DNA from: Streptomyces sp. H27-H5
GTDB taxonomy: Bacteria; Actinomycetota; Actinomycetes; Streptomycetales; Streptomycetaceae
Assembly: GCF_026627505.1 (NCBI RefSeq)
Contig: NZ_JAPNLK010000018.1
Location: 1-64,000 of the forward strand
DNA: 64,000 nt
Direction: 5' to 3'
Of this stretch, positions 8,084 through 15,256 are shown piece by piece. The translations under genes were made by a program, and so were the position numbers. Below the pieces are notes generated by a model, which was not told the DNA's origin, searched no databases, and was given only the letters and a program-made list of their open reading frames with translations. How positions within the stretch are numbered: the stretch's first letter is position 1; each line of letters begins with the position of its first letter.

Positions 8084-10351
8084 TTGAGTCCCACCCCCCA
8101 GCGGCGTGCCACTGCGGCCGGCGCTCTCGTAGCCGCGGCAGCCCTGCTCGCCGTAGGTATACAGGCCGGAACAGCCACCGCCGACGCCACCGCGTCCCAG
8201 GCCCGCACGGCGGCCCAGCCCAACCCGGGCTCGGTCAACCGCGCACTCAGCGCTTCGGAGCGTGCGACGCTCCTCGCCGACGCCAACTCGACCACCGTGC
8301 AGGCGGCGAAGGCGCTCGGGCTCGGCGGCCAGGAGAAGCTCGTCGTCCGCGATGTCGTCCAGGATGCGGACGGCACCACGCACACGACCTACGAACGCAC
8401 CTACGCCGGCCTGCCCGTGCTCGGCGGTGACCTGACGGTCCACGCCAAGAGCGGTGTCACCAAGAGCGTGACCAAGGCCACCAACCACGAGATCAAGGTC
8501 GCGGACACCAGCGCCTCGGTCGCCCCGGCCTCGGCGGAGCAGCAGGCCCTCGGTCTGGCCAAGACCCAGGGTGCCAAGGACGCGAAGGCCTCCAAGAACG
8601 CCCGCAAGGTGATCTGGGCCGCCGAAGGCGCCCCGGTCCTCGCGTTCGAGACCGTCGTCGGCGGCCTCCAGCACGACGGCACCCCGAGCGAGCTGCACGT
8701 GGTCACCAACGCCAAGACCGGCGCCAAGATCACCGAGTGGCAGGCCATCGAGACCGGCACCGGCAACACGATGTACAGCGGTCAGGTGACGCTGGGCTCC
8801 GCGCAGTCGGGCAGCAACTACACGCTGACCGACACCGGCCGCGGCAACCACAAGACGTACAACCTGAACAAGGGCTCGTCCGGCACCGGCACCCTGTTCT
8901 CCGGCCCGGACGACATCTGGGGCAACGGCCAGGCGTCCAACGCCGAGACCGCCGCCGCGGACGCCCACTACGGCGCCGCCGCGACGTGGGACTACTACAA
9001 GAACGTCCACGGCCGCAACGGCCTGCGCAACGACGGCGTGGCCCCGTACACCCGGGTCCACTACGGCAACGCGTACGTCAACGCGTTCTGGGACGACAGC
9101 TGCTTCTGCATGACGTACGGCGACGGCGAGGGCAACACCAAGCCGCTCACCTCGACGGACGTCGCGGCGCACGAGATGACCCACGGTCTCACCTCGGTCA
9201 CCGGCAACATGACCTACAGCGGTGAGCCCGGCGGTCTGAACGAGGCCACCTCCGACATCATGGCGGCCGCGGTCGAGTTCTACGCCAACAACCCCCAAGA
9301 CGTCGGTGACTACCTGGTCGGCGAGAAGATCGACATCAACGGCGACGGCTCCCCGCTGCGCTACATGGACAAGCCGAGCAAGGACGGCTCGTCCAAGGAC
9401 TCCTGGTACTCGGGTCTGGGCGGCATCGACGTCCACTACTCCTCGGGTCCGGCCAACCACTGGTACTACCTGGCCTCCGAGGGCTCGGGCGCCAAGGTCG
9501 TCAACGGGGTGAGCTACAACTCGCCCACCGCCGACAACCTGCCCGTCACGGCGATCGGTCGGGACGCCGCCTCGAAGATCTGGTTCCGCGCGCTGACGGT
9601 CGGCTACTTCAAGTCGAACACCAACTACGCCGCCGCGCGCACGGCCACCCTGCAGGCCGCCGCCGACCTGTACGGCCAGGGCTCGACCACGTACAACAAC
9701 GTGGCCAACGCCTGGGCGGGCATCGCGGTCGGCGCCCGCATCACGACCGGTGTCACGGTCACACCGATCGCCAACCAGAACACCCAGGTGGGTGGCGCTG
9801 TCAGCCTGCAGGTCCAGGCCACCAGCACCAACCCGGGCGCGCTGAGCTACGCGGCGACCGGCCTGCCGGCCGGCCTGTCGATCAACTCCTCCACCGGCCT
9901 GATCTCGGGCACGGCCACCACCGCCGCCACGTCCAACGTGACCGTCACGGTGACCGACTCGCAGAGCAAGACCGGTACGGCCTCCTTCACCTGGACGGTC
10001 GGCACCTCGCAGCCGAACGTCTTCGAGAACACGGCCGACTACCAGATCGCGGACAACTCGACCGTCGAGTCCCCGATCACGGTGAACCGCACGGGCAACG
10101 CCCCGAGCACCCTCAAGGTGGACGTGAACATCGTCCACACCTACGTCGGTGACCTGAAGGTCGACCTGGTCGCCCCCGACGGCAGCGTCTACAACCTGCG
10201 CAACCGCACCGGCGGCAGCGCGGACAACATCGTCCAGTCCTTCACCGTGAACGCCTCCTCCGAGGTCGCCAACGGCGTCTGGAAGCTCCGCGTCGCCGAC
10301 CTGGCCGGCGCGGACACCGGCTACATCAACAGCTGGAAGCTCACCTTCTGA
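8084..10351 (+). CDS. secreted M4 (thermolysin-family) zinc metalloprotease with P-domain
   Basis: The 755-residue secreted neutral protease starts at TTG 8084, chosen because AGAAGGAG lies 7 bp upstream. Residues 1-36 form a signal peptide ending ATADA. An FTP/PepSY-type inhibitory propeptide follows (about 60-220). In the peptidase M4 domain, H363-E-M-T-H367 supplies two zinc ligands and the catalytic Glu. E387 in GGLNEATSD is the third ligand, and the later VHYSSGPANHWYY carries the transition-state His. After the catalytic domain come a putative Ig-like (He_PIG) domain containing GLPAGLSINSSTGLISG and a C-terminal proprotein-convertase P-domain (about 645-755). It acts outside the cell in protein degradation. 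The gene stands alone and is followed by a hairpin. Confidence 0.95.
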   Translation: MSPTPQRRATAAGALVAAAALLAVGIQAGTATADATASQARTAAQPNPGSVNRALSASERATLLADANSTTVQAAKALGLGGQEKLVVRDVVQDADGTTHTTYERTYAGLPVLGGDLTVHAKSGVTKSVTKATNHEIKVADTSASVAPASAEQQALGLAKTQGAKDAKASKNARKVIWAAEGAPVLAFETVVGGLQHDGTPSELHVVTNAKTGAKITEWQAIETGTGNTMYSGQVTLGSAQSGSNYTLTDTGRGNHKTYNLNKGSSGTGTLFSGPDDIWGNGQASNAETAAADAHYGAAATWDYYKNVHGRNGLRNDGVAPYTRVHYGNAYVNAFWDDSCFCMTYGDGEGNTKPLTSTDVAAHEMTHGLTSVTGNMTYSGEPGGLNEATSDIMAAAVEFYANNPQDVGDYLVGEKIDINGDGSPLRYMDKPSKDGSSKDSWYSGLGGIDVHYSSGPANHWYYLASEGSGAKVVNGVSYNSPTADNLPVTAIGRDAASKIWFRALTVGYFKSNTNYAAARTATLQAAADLYGQGSTTYNNVANAWAGIAVGARITTGVTVTPIANQNTQVGGAVSLQVQATSTNPGALSYAATGLPAGLSINSSTGLISGTATTAATSNVTVTVTDSQSKTGTASFTWTVGTSQPNVFENTADYQIADNSTVESPITVNRTGNAPSTLKVDVNIVHTYVGDLKVDLVAPDGSVYNLRNRTGGSADNIVQSFTVNASSEVANGVWKLRVADLAGADTGYINSWKLTF

Positions 10352-10439
10352 TCCCCGTCGGGGATTGACCGCACCACCGTTCGATCGCGGGGCCGCTCGG
10401 GAGAAGACCACCCCGGGCGGCCCTGTTCCATGTCCGGGG

Positions 10440-10458
10440 GTCCCGCCGAAGGCGGGAC
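10440..10458 (+). terminator. short hairpin downstream of the protease gene
   Basis: GTCCCGCC-GAA-GGCGGGAC is a stem with a 3-nt loop, about 90 bp beyond the protease stop codon. It is GC-rich and lacks a U-tract. It could end the protease transcript or insulate the pseudogene that follows. Confidence 0.45.
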
Positions 10459-10579
10459 CTGGTGCCCCCGCGAGGGGACCTTCGGCGCCCGCCGCCCGAC
10501 CCCGCCGGGGAGACAGTGGAACCCGGCGAACCTACGCCACCGTAGGTTCGGGTCACCGCACAGGGACGGACGCACGCAC

Positions 10580-11455
10580 ATGGCCGCGACAGCACACCAG
10601 CCCACCTCCGACCCCGACGCGCCCGGCCGACCCACCGTCCACCGAGCAACCGACGCCGGCTCCGCGCCCGTCCCGGCCCCGGGCGGGCACCCCTGGCTGA
10701 TCCAGGGCGGCATGGGCGTCGGCGTGTCCGGGTGGCGGCTGGCTCGCGCGGTGTCCCTCACCGGCCAACTGGGCGTGGTCTCCGGCACCGCGCTGGACGT
10801 CGTCCTGGCCCGCGTGCTCCAGACCGGCGACCCGGGCGGGCACGCCCGGCGGGCGCTCGCCGCCTTCCCGATCCCCGAACTCGCCCGGGCCGTCCTCGAC
10901 CGCCACTTCCGCGAGGGGGCCCGCCGGACCCCTCCGCCCCGCTGCGGGCCACCCCGCGGCTACGCGTGACCGGCGGGACCCCGGCGGACGTACTCACCGT
11001 CCTCGGCAACTTCGTCGAGGTCGGGCTGGCCAAGGAGGGACACGATGGCCTCGTCGGCGTCAACTACCTGGAGAAGATCCAGCTCGCCACCGCCCCCGCG
11101 ATGTTCGGCGCGATCCTGGCAGGCGTCGACCACGTGCTCGTGGGCGCGGGAGTCCCCGGTCAGATCCCGTCCCTCGCCTCGCGGTTGGCGCGCGGCGAAC
11201 CCTGCGTGACCCGGATCTCCGTCGAGGGCGACGAGGAGGAGCCGCTGGAGCACCTCTTCGACCCGGGCGCCCTGTCGGCGGGTTCTGGCGCAACGCCGCC
11301 CGGGCGGCCGGGTGGAGCCCCCGTTGGTGACGATCGGCAAGGACCTGTCGTTCCTGCCGAGGCTCTCTCCCGACGCCTCCCCCTACACGGCGGCGGACGT
11401 GGTGGCCTGGCTGGCCGGCGGGCTCGGGACGACAGGAGCGACGCCGCCCGTGTAG
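10580..11455 (+). pseudogene. nitronate monooxygenase remnant (frameshifts plus internal deletion)
   Basis: Three pieces of one flavoenzyme (2-nitropropane-dioxygenase/nitronate monooxygenase family) lie in three frames. The first, from ATG 10580, reads ...[20 protein letters not shown], the FMN-binding start. Near 10918 the similarity moves to another frame, which continues LTVLGNFVEVGLAKEGHDG and VLVGAGVPGQIPSLASRLA as far as about 11285. A third frame resumes at about 11320 with VEPPLVTIGKDLSFLPRLSP and ends TTGATPPV at TAG 11453. The central catalytic part, normally rich in EGPxAGGHNAPPRG and GTxFAxxxES motifs, is missing. The remnant is about 875 bp, whereas from memory the family gene is roughly 1.4 kb. 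The N-terminal start and RBS survive, so decay looks recent. Confidence 0.85.
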
Positions 11456-11476
11456 CCCGACCGACCGTCCCCGCGC

Positions 11477-11512
11477 GAAGGACCCGGCACCCACGGGGGT
11501 GTCGGGCCCTTC
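11477..11512. terminator. near-perfect hairpin between convergent transcripts
   Basis: Two 16-nt arms (GAAGGACCCGGCACCC and GGGTGTCGGGCCCTTC) pair with one mismatch and one wobble around a 4-nt loop. It lies between the end of the nitronate monooxygenase remnant and the 3' end of the acidic-tail gene (stop at 11562). It can therefore serve as a bidirectional terminator. Confidence 0.7.
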
Positions 11513-11561
11513 GGTTCAGCCGGGAGACATGCCGGCCGAGGCCGGTGTCAGCCGTGACGGG

Positions 11562-12362
11562 TCAGCCGAGGGTGCGGAAGACGGCGTCCAGGACGCCGTA
11601 CTCCTCTTCCTCCTCGCCGTCCTGGCCGCGCTCGTCGCGCTGCTCGTCCTCGCCGCGCGCCTCGTTCTCGTCGTCCTGGCCGCGCTCGTCGCGCGCCTCG
11701 TCCTCGTCGCGCTGTCCGTTCTCGTCCTCGGCCTGGTCGTCGCCCGGACGGCCGGCCTCGTCGCGCCCCTCCTCGTCCTCGCCGCGCTCCTCGTCCTCGC
11801 CGCGCTGCTCGTCCTCGCGCCACTGCTCGTCGGCGGACGGCTCGTCGTCGCCCGGGCGTGCGGCGGGGGCTGCGGCGTGGGCGGCGACGGTGGGCTTGGC
11901 CAGGTGCGTCAGCCCACCCTGCTCCGGCCGGGCGTCGCGGCGGACGCTGCGGTCGTCGTCGTTCCAGTCGCCGTCGTGGCCGTGGTGGCCGTTCCCGCCG
12001 GTGGGCCGGAAGTACACCGAGAGGGCCTCGACGTCGTGCGCCCCGTCGCCCGGCGCCAGGGTGCGCACCGCCCGGCCGTTGCAGCCGCGGCCCTCGAAGA
12101 GCACCGCCAGCGACTCCGTGCGGTTGTACGCCTCGGTGGCCGGCTGGTGCCGGGAGGTGCCCGTCAGCTCGTAGCAGGTGTCGTTGTCGGCCGGGCTGAT
12201 GTGGCGGGTGTACTCGTCGCCGTCCTCGTCCTCGACGACGTAGTAGAGGCGGCCGAGCGTGTGGCGGTCGTCGTGGTCGTCGTCGGCCATGGCCTGGCCG
12301 GAGGCCGGCAGGACGAGCGCGAGAGCGCCGAGGAAGGCCGCGGCAGTGGTGCGAGCACGCAT
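11562..12362 (-). CDS. secreted protein with long acidic repetitive tail, function unknown
   Basis: The 266-residue product begins MRARTTAAAFLGALALVLPA, a signal peptide cleaved near QAMA-DD. Residues about 30-120 form a small globular domain with two Cys in NDTCYELTG and EGRGCNGRA, ending DVEALSVYFRP. From about residue 155 to 255 the chain is almost entirely D, E, R, Q and G in imperfect repeats such as DEQRDERGQDGE and DEEGRDEAG. The last 15 residues, EEEEEYGVLDAVFRTLG, look like a short amphipathic helix. The longer frame (start 12407) is rejected because it puts charged residues before the signal peptide. I do not recognise the family. A cation-binding, spore-coat or cell-surface role is possible but unproven. 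Confidence 0.7.
   Translation of the reverse strand: MRARTTAAAFLGALALVLPASGQAMADDDHDDRHTLGRLYYVVEDEDGDEYTRHISPADNDTCYELTGTSRHQPATEAYNRTESLAVLFEGRGCNGRAVRTLAPGDGAHDVEALSVYFRPTGGNGHHGHDGDWNDDDRSVRRDARPEQGGLTHLAKPTVAAHAAAPAARPGDDEPSADEQWREDEQRGEDEERGEDEEGRDEAGRPGDDQAEDENGQRDEDEARDERGQDDENEARGEDEQRDERGQDGEEEEEYGVLDAVFRTLG
11580..11835 (-). repeat. acidic low-complexity coding repeat
   Basis: This part of the preceding gene is built from degenerate repeats of GAG/GAC/CGC/CAG/GGC codons. They encode about 85 residues that are mainly D/E/R/Q/G. The unit drifts between 9 and 12 codons. The complementary strand reads as a false hydrophobic Leu/Val/Ala frame. Confidence 0.75.
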
Positions 12363-12539
12363 GAAGAGTCCGTTTCTCTGGTCGCTGGATGCCGGATCCG
12401 GAGACATCCAGCGGGCAGCGTAGGAGCGGGCCGATCAGCAGAAACGATTCAGCATGCGCAGCGCGTTCGAAGGTTCACCCTCCCGGACCGGGCACCCGGG
12501 CCGTACGGCGGTCGTACGCCCGTCCGCCCCCGGGCATAC

Positions 12540-12577
12540 GGACACCCGCGCACCGGGGTCCCGATGCGCGGGTGTCC
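12540..12577 (-). terminator. terminator hairpin of the MFS gene
   Basis: A perfect 13-bp inverted repeat (GGACACCCGCGCA and its complement, 12-nt loop) lies 17 bp past the stop codon of the minus-strand MFS gene. It precedes the region upstream of the acidic-tail gene. Confidence 0.75.
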
Positions 12578-12593
12578 CTAGGGACTCGGCGGC

Positions 12594-14108
12594 TCAGGCG
12601 GCGGCCCGCTCGGTGGTCGAGTCCTTGGCCTGGGCCGGGACCGACGCCCCGGTCCCCGCGGCGGGACGGATCAGAAGGACGACCACCAGCGCGCCCACCA
12701 GACCCATCACCCCGGAGGCCACGAAGGTGTCGCGGAGCCCGCTCGCGAAGGCGGCCTCCACCCACTCCCGGGCCTGCGGGCCGGCCGCGAGGAACCGCCC
12801 CGCCCCGCCCGAGGCCAGTGCCTCGGCGGTGCCGTGCGGCTGCCCGCTGCCGGCGAGCCCGCTCGTCAGACCGGCCTGGAAGAGCGCGCCGAGCACCGCG
12901 ATGCCGAGGGCGTTGCCCAACTGGCGGGCGGTGTTCAGGGCGCCGCCGGCCATTCCGGCCCGGGCCGGGGCCACGGTTCCCATCGCGGCGGCGGCCAGCG
13001 GCGGGGTGGCCATCCCGACGCCCACGCCGGTCAGCACCAACCCGGGCACCAGGGCCGTCCAGCCGTCGCCCGCGTCCAGCATCCAGGCCTGGAGCAGCGC
13101 GCCCGCCCCGATCAGCAGCAACCCGCCGCCGATGGACAGTCGGGCGGGGGCGCCGTGCAGCAGTCGGCCGGCCACCGCGGAGACGAGGAACGCGGCCAGG
13201 CTCAGCGGCACCAGGACCAGTCCGGCCTGGACCGGGCCCATCCCCTCGGCGGACTGGAGCCAGAGCGAGACGTACATGAGGTACGAGAACGCCGCCCCGG
13301 ACAGCAGCAGTCCGCCGGCCATCACCGCGACGAAGGTCGGGCTGCGGAAGAGGGAGAGGTCGAGCATCGGGTGCGCGGTGCGCAGTTCGACGAGGACGAA
13401 GGCGGCGAAGCAGGCCGCGCCGAGACCGAGCAGGCCGAGGGTGGCGGCGGAGGTCCAGCCGTTCTCCGAGACCCGGATGAGGGCGTAGGTGACGATGCCG
13501 GCGCCCGCCGTGAAGGTGACCATGCCGGGCAGGTCAAGGCCCTTGGCGTGCGGGTTGCGGGACTCGGCGACGGCCTTGAGGGTGACCCAGACGGCGAGGG
13601 CGCAGACGGGCAGGTTGATGAAGAAGATCCAGCGCCAGCCGAAGTGCTCGGTCAGCAGTCCGCCGATGATCGGCCCGGCCGCGGCGGCCGCGCCGTTGAC
13701 CGCGCCCCAGACGCCGAAGGCGATCCCCCGGTCGCGGCCCTGGTAGGCGCTGCTGAGCAGGGCCATGGTGGTGGCGAACATCGCCGCGCCGCCTATGCCC
13801 TGCACGGCGCGGAAGGCGATCAGCAGGCCGGGGCCGGTGGCCAGGCCGCACGCCAGGGAGGCGGCGGCGAAGACGGCGAGCCCGCCGAGGTAGACGCGGC
13901 GGCGGCCGATCCGGTCGGCGAGGGAGCCCGCGCCGAGCAGCAGTGCGGCGAGCGCCAGGGCGTAGATGTCCATCACCCACTGGAGTCCGGCGAAACCGGT
14001 GTTCATGTCGGTGGCCATGTCCGGGAGCGCGACGGTCACGATGGTGACGTCGACCAGGAGCATGAAGGCTCCGAGGCTCACGGCCGTCAAGGGCAGCCAT
14101 TTACGCAT
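12594..14108 (-). CDS. MFS drug-resistance exporter, DHA2 (EmrB/QacA) family, 14 TM
   Basis: The 504-residue membrane transporter has about 14 hydrophobic segments. It begins MRKWLPLTAVSLGAFMLLVD, with the DHA2 motif D1 (LVDVTIVTVALPDMATDM). It contains the motif A loop GSLADRIGRRRVYLGG and the antiporter motif C region GPIIGGLLTEHFGWRWIFFI. It should exchange protons for a lipophilic drug or metabolite. The start at 14108 has GGAGAA upstream; the longer frame (14300) would run into the divergent regulator. The Lrp/AsnC regulator gene is divergent and 115 bp away, the usual arrangement for a ligand-responsive exporter. The substrate cannot be told from sequence. Confidence 0.92.
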   Translation of the reverse strand: MRKWLPLTAVSLGAFMLLVDVTIVTVALPDMATDMNTGFAGLQWVMDIYALALAALLLGAGSLADRIGRRRVYLGGLAVFAAASLACGLATGPGLLIAFRAVQGIGGAAMFATTMALLSSAYQGRDRGIAFGVWGAVNGAAAAAGPIIGGLLTEHFGWRWIFFINLPVCALAVWVTLKAVAESRNPHAKGLDLPGMVTFTAGAGIVTYALIRVSENGWTSAATLGLLGLGAACFAAFVLVELRTAHPMLDLSLFRSPTFVAVMAGGLLLSGAAFSYLMYVSLWLQSAEGMGPVQAGLVLVPLSLAAFLVSAVAGRLLHGAPARLSIGGGLLLIGAGALLQAWMLDAGDGWTALVPGLVLTGVGVGMATPPLAAAAMGTVAPARAGMAGGALNTARQLGNALGIAVLGALFQAGLTSGLAGSGQPHGTAEALASGGAGRFLAAGPQAREWVEAAFASGLRDTFVASGVMGLVGALVVVLLIRPAAGTGASVPAQAKDSTTERAAA

Positions 14109-14223
14109 GGGGGTTCTCCGGATCAAGAGCAGATGAGGTGTGCCACCAGAGTCGCGGTCACTCGTACGGACCAACCATCCAGCGGCCTGCCCTTGCCGGA
14201 TTTCACTCGTCGGACGCTCTGCC

Positions 14224-15249
14224 ATGATGGAAACCATGCAGCCTCTGGCCGGCCCCGCCGAGATGGACCACCTCGACCTGGCTCTCGTACAGGCCCTCAT
14301 GATCGACGGGCGGGCCTCCTTCAGCCGGCTCGCGGAGGTGCTGGAGGTCTCCGACCAGACCGTGGTGCGCCGCTACCGCCGGATGCGCACCACGGGCCTG
14401 CTCCGGGTGGTCGGGCTGCCGCTGGGCAGCCGGGTCGGACTGTTCGAGTCCTGGTTGCGGGTGCAGTGCACGCCGGACGCCGCGCTCGCCGTCGCGGAGG
14501 CGCTGGCCCGACGGCCGGACATCGCCTGGGTCACCCTCAACTCCGGCGGCACCGAGATCCACTGCATGACCAAGGCCCGGACCCGCCAGGACCGCGACGT
14601 CCTGCTGCTGGAGAAGCTCCCGCGCACCCGCCGGGTGATCGGGGTGAGCGCCCACACCATCCTGCGCATGTTCACGGGCGGACCCGAGCGCTGGTTCGGC
14701 ATCGACGCGCTGCGCCCGGACCAGGTGGCGGCGCTGGAGCGGCAGCCGCCGCTGCCGGATCAGGAGCGGTACGCGCTGGACGAGGCGGAGCTGGCGATGC
14801 TGGCCGTGCTGGGGCAGGACGGCCGCGCCGGCTATCCGGAACTGGCCCGGGCCACCGGGCTGTCGGAGTCCACCGCCCGGCGCCGGCTGGACCGGCTGCG
14901 GGACATGGGGGCGGTCTACTTCGACGTGGAGATCGTGCCCGGGACCCTCGGGTACGAGGCGGAGGCCGCGATGCTCCTGACGGTGGACCCGGCCCGGCTG
15001 GCCCGGGTGGGGGCGGCGATAGGCGAGCACCCGGAGGTGCCGTTCGCGGCGGCGGTCACCGGCTCGGCGAACCTGCTCGCGGTGGTGGTGTGCCGGGACA
15101 CCGACGCGTTGTACACGTACCTCACCGAGCGGATCGGCGCGGTCGACGGCATTCGGCAGGTGGAGCTGGTCCCGATCCTGCGCACCGTGAAGCGGGCCGG
15201 GATGCTGGTGGAGGACGGGCGGCTGGTCGATCCGCCGCCCGTCCCCTGA
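14224..15249 (+). CDS. Lrp/AsnC-family regulator with two HTH modules
   Basis: The product is about 341 residues, roughly twice the usual AsnC length, and is a tandem duplication. The first winged HTH is MDHLDLALVQALMIDGRASF with SDQTVVRRYRR, followed by a ligand/RAM-like segment. A second HTH at about 180-235 (ELAMLAVLGQDGRAGY, then SESTARRRLDRLRDMG) leads to a full C-terminal AsnC ligand-binding domain ending in AVDGIRQVELVPIL. ATGs at 14224, 14227 and 14236 are all possible starts; only the last has a weak purine run (GGAAA). It is divergent from the DHA2 exporter and is probably its local regulator, responding to an amino acid-like effector. That is inference. Confidence 0.88.
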   Translation: MMETMQPLAGPAEMDHLDLALVQALMIDGRASFSRLAEVLEVSDQTVVRRYRRMRTTGLLRVVGLPLGSRVGLFESWLRVQCTPDAALAVAEALARRPDIAWVTLNSGGTEIHCMTKARTRQDRDVLLLEKLPRTRRVIGVSAHTILRMFTGGPERWFGIDALRPDQVAALERQPPLPDQERYALDEAELAMLAVLGQDGRAGYPELARATGLSESTARRRLDRLRDMGAVYFDVEIVPGTLGYEAEAAMLLTVDPARLARVGAAIGEHPEVPFAAAVTGSANLLAVVVCRDTDALYTYLTERIGAVDGIRQVELVPILRTVKRAGMLVEDGRLVDPPPVP

Positions 15250-15256
15250 GCGGCGG

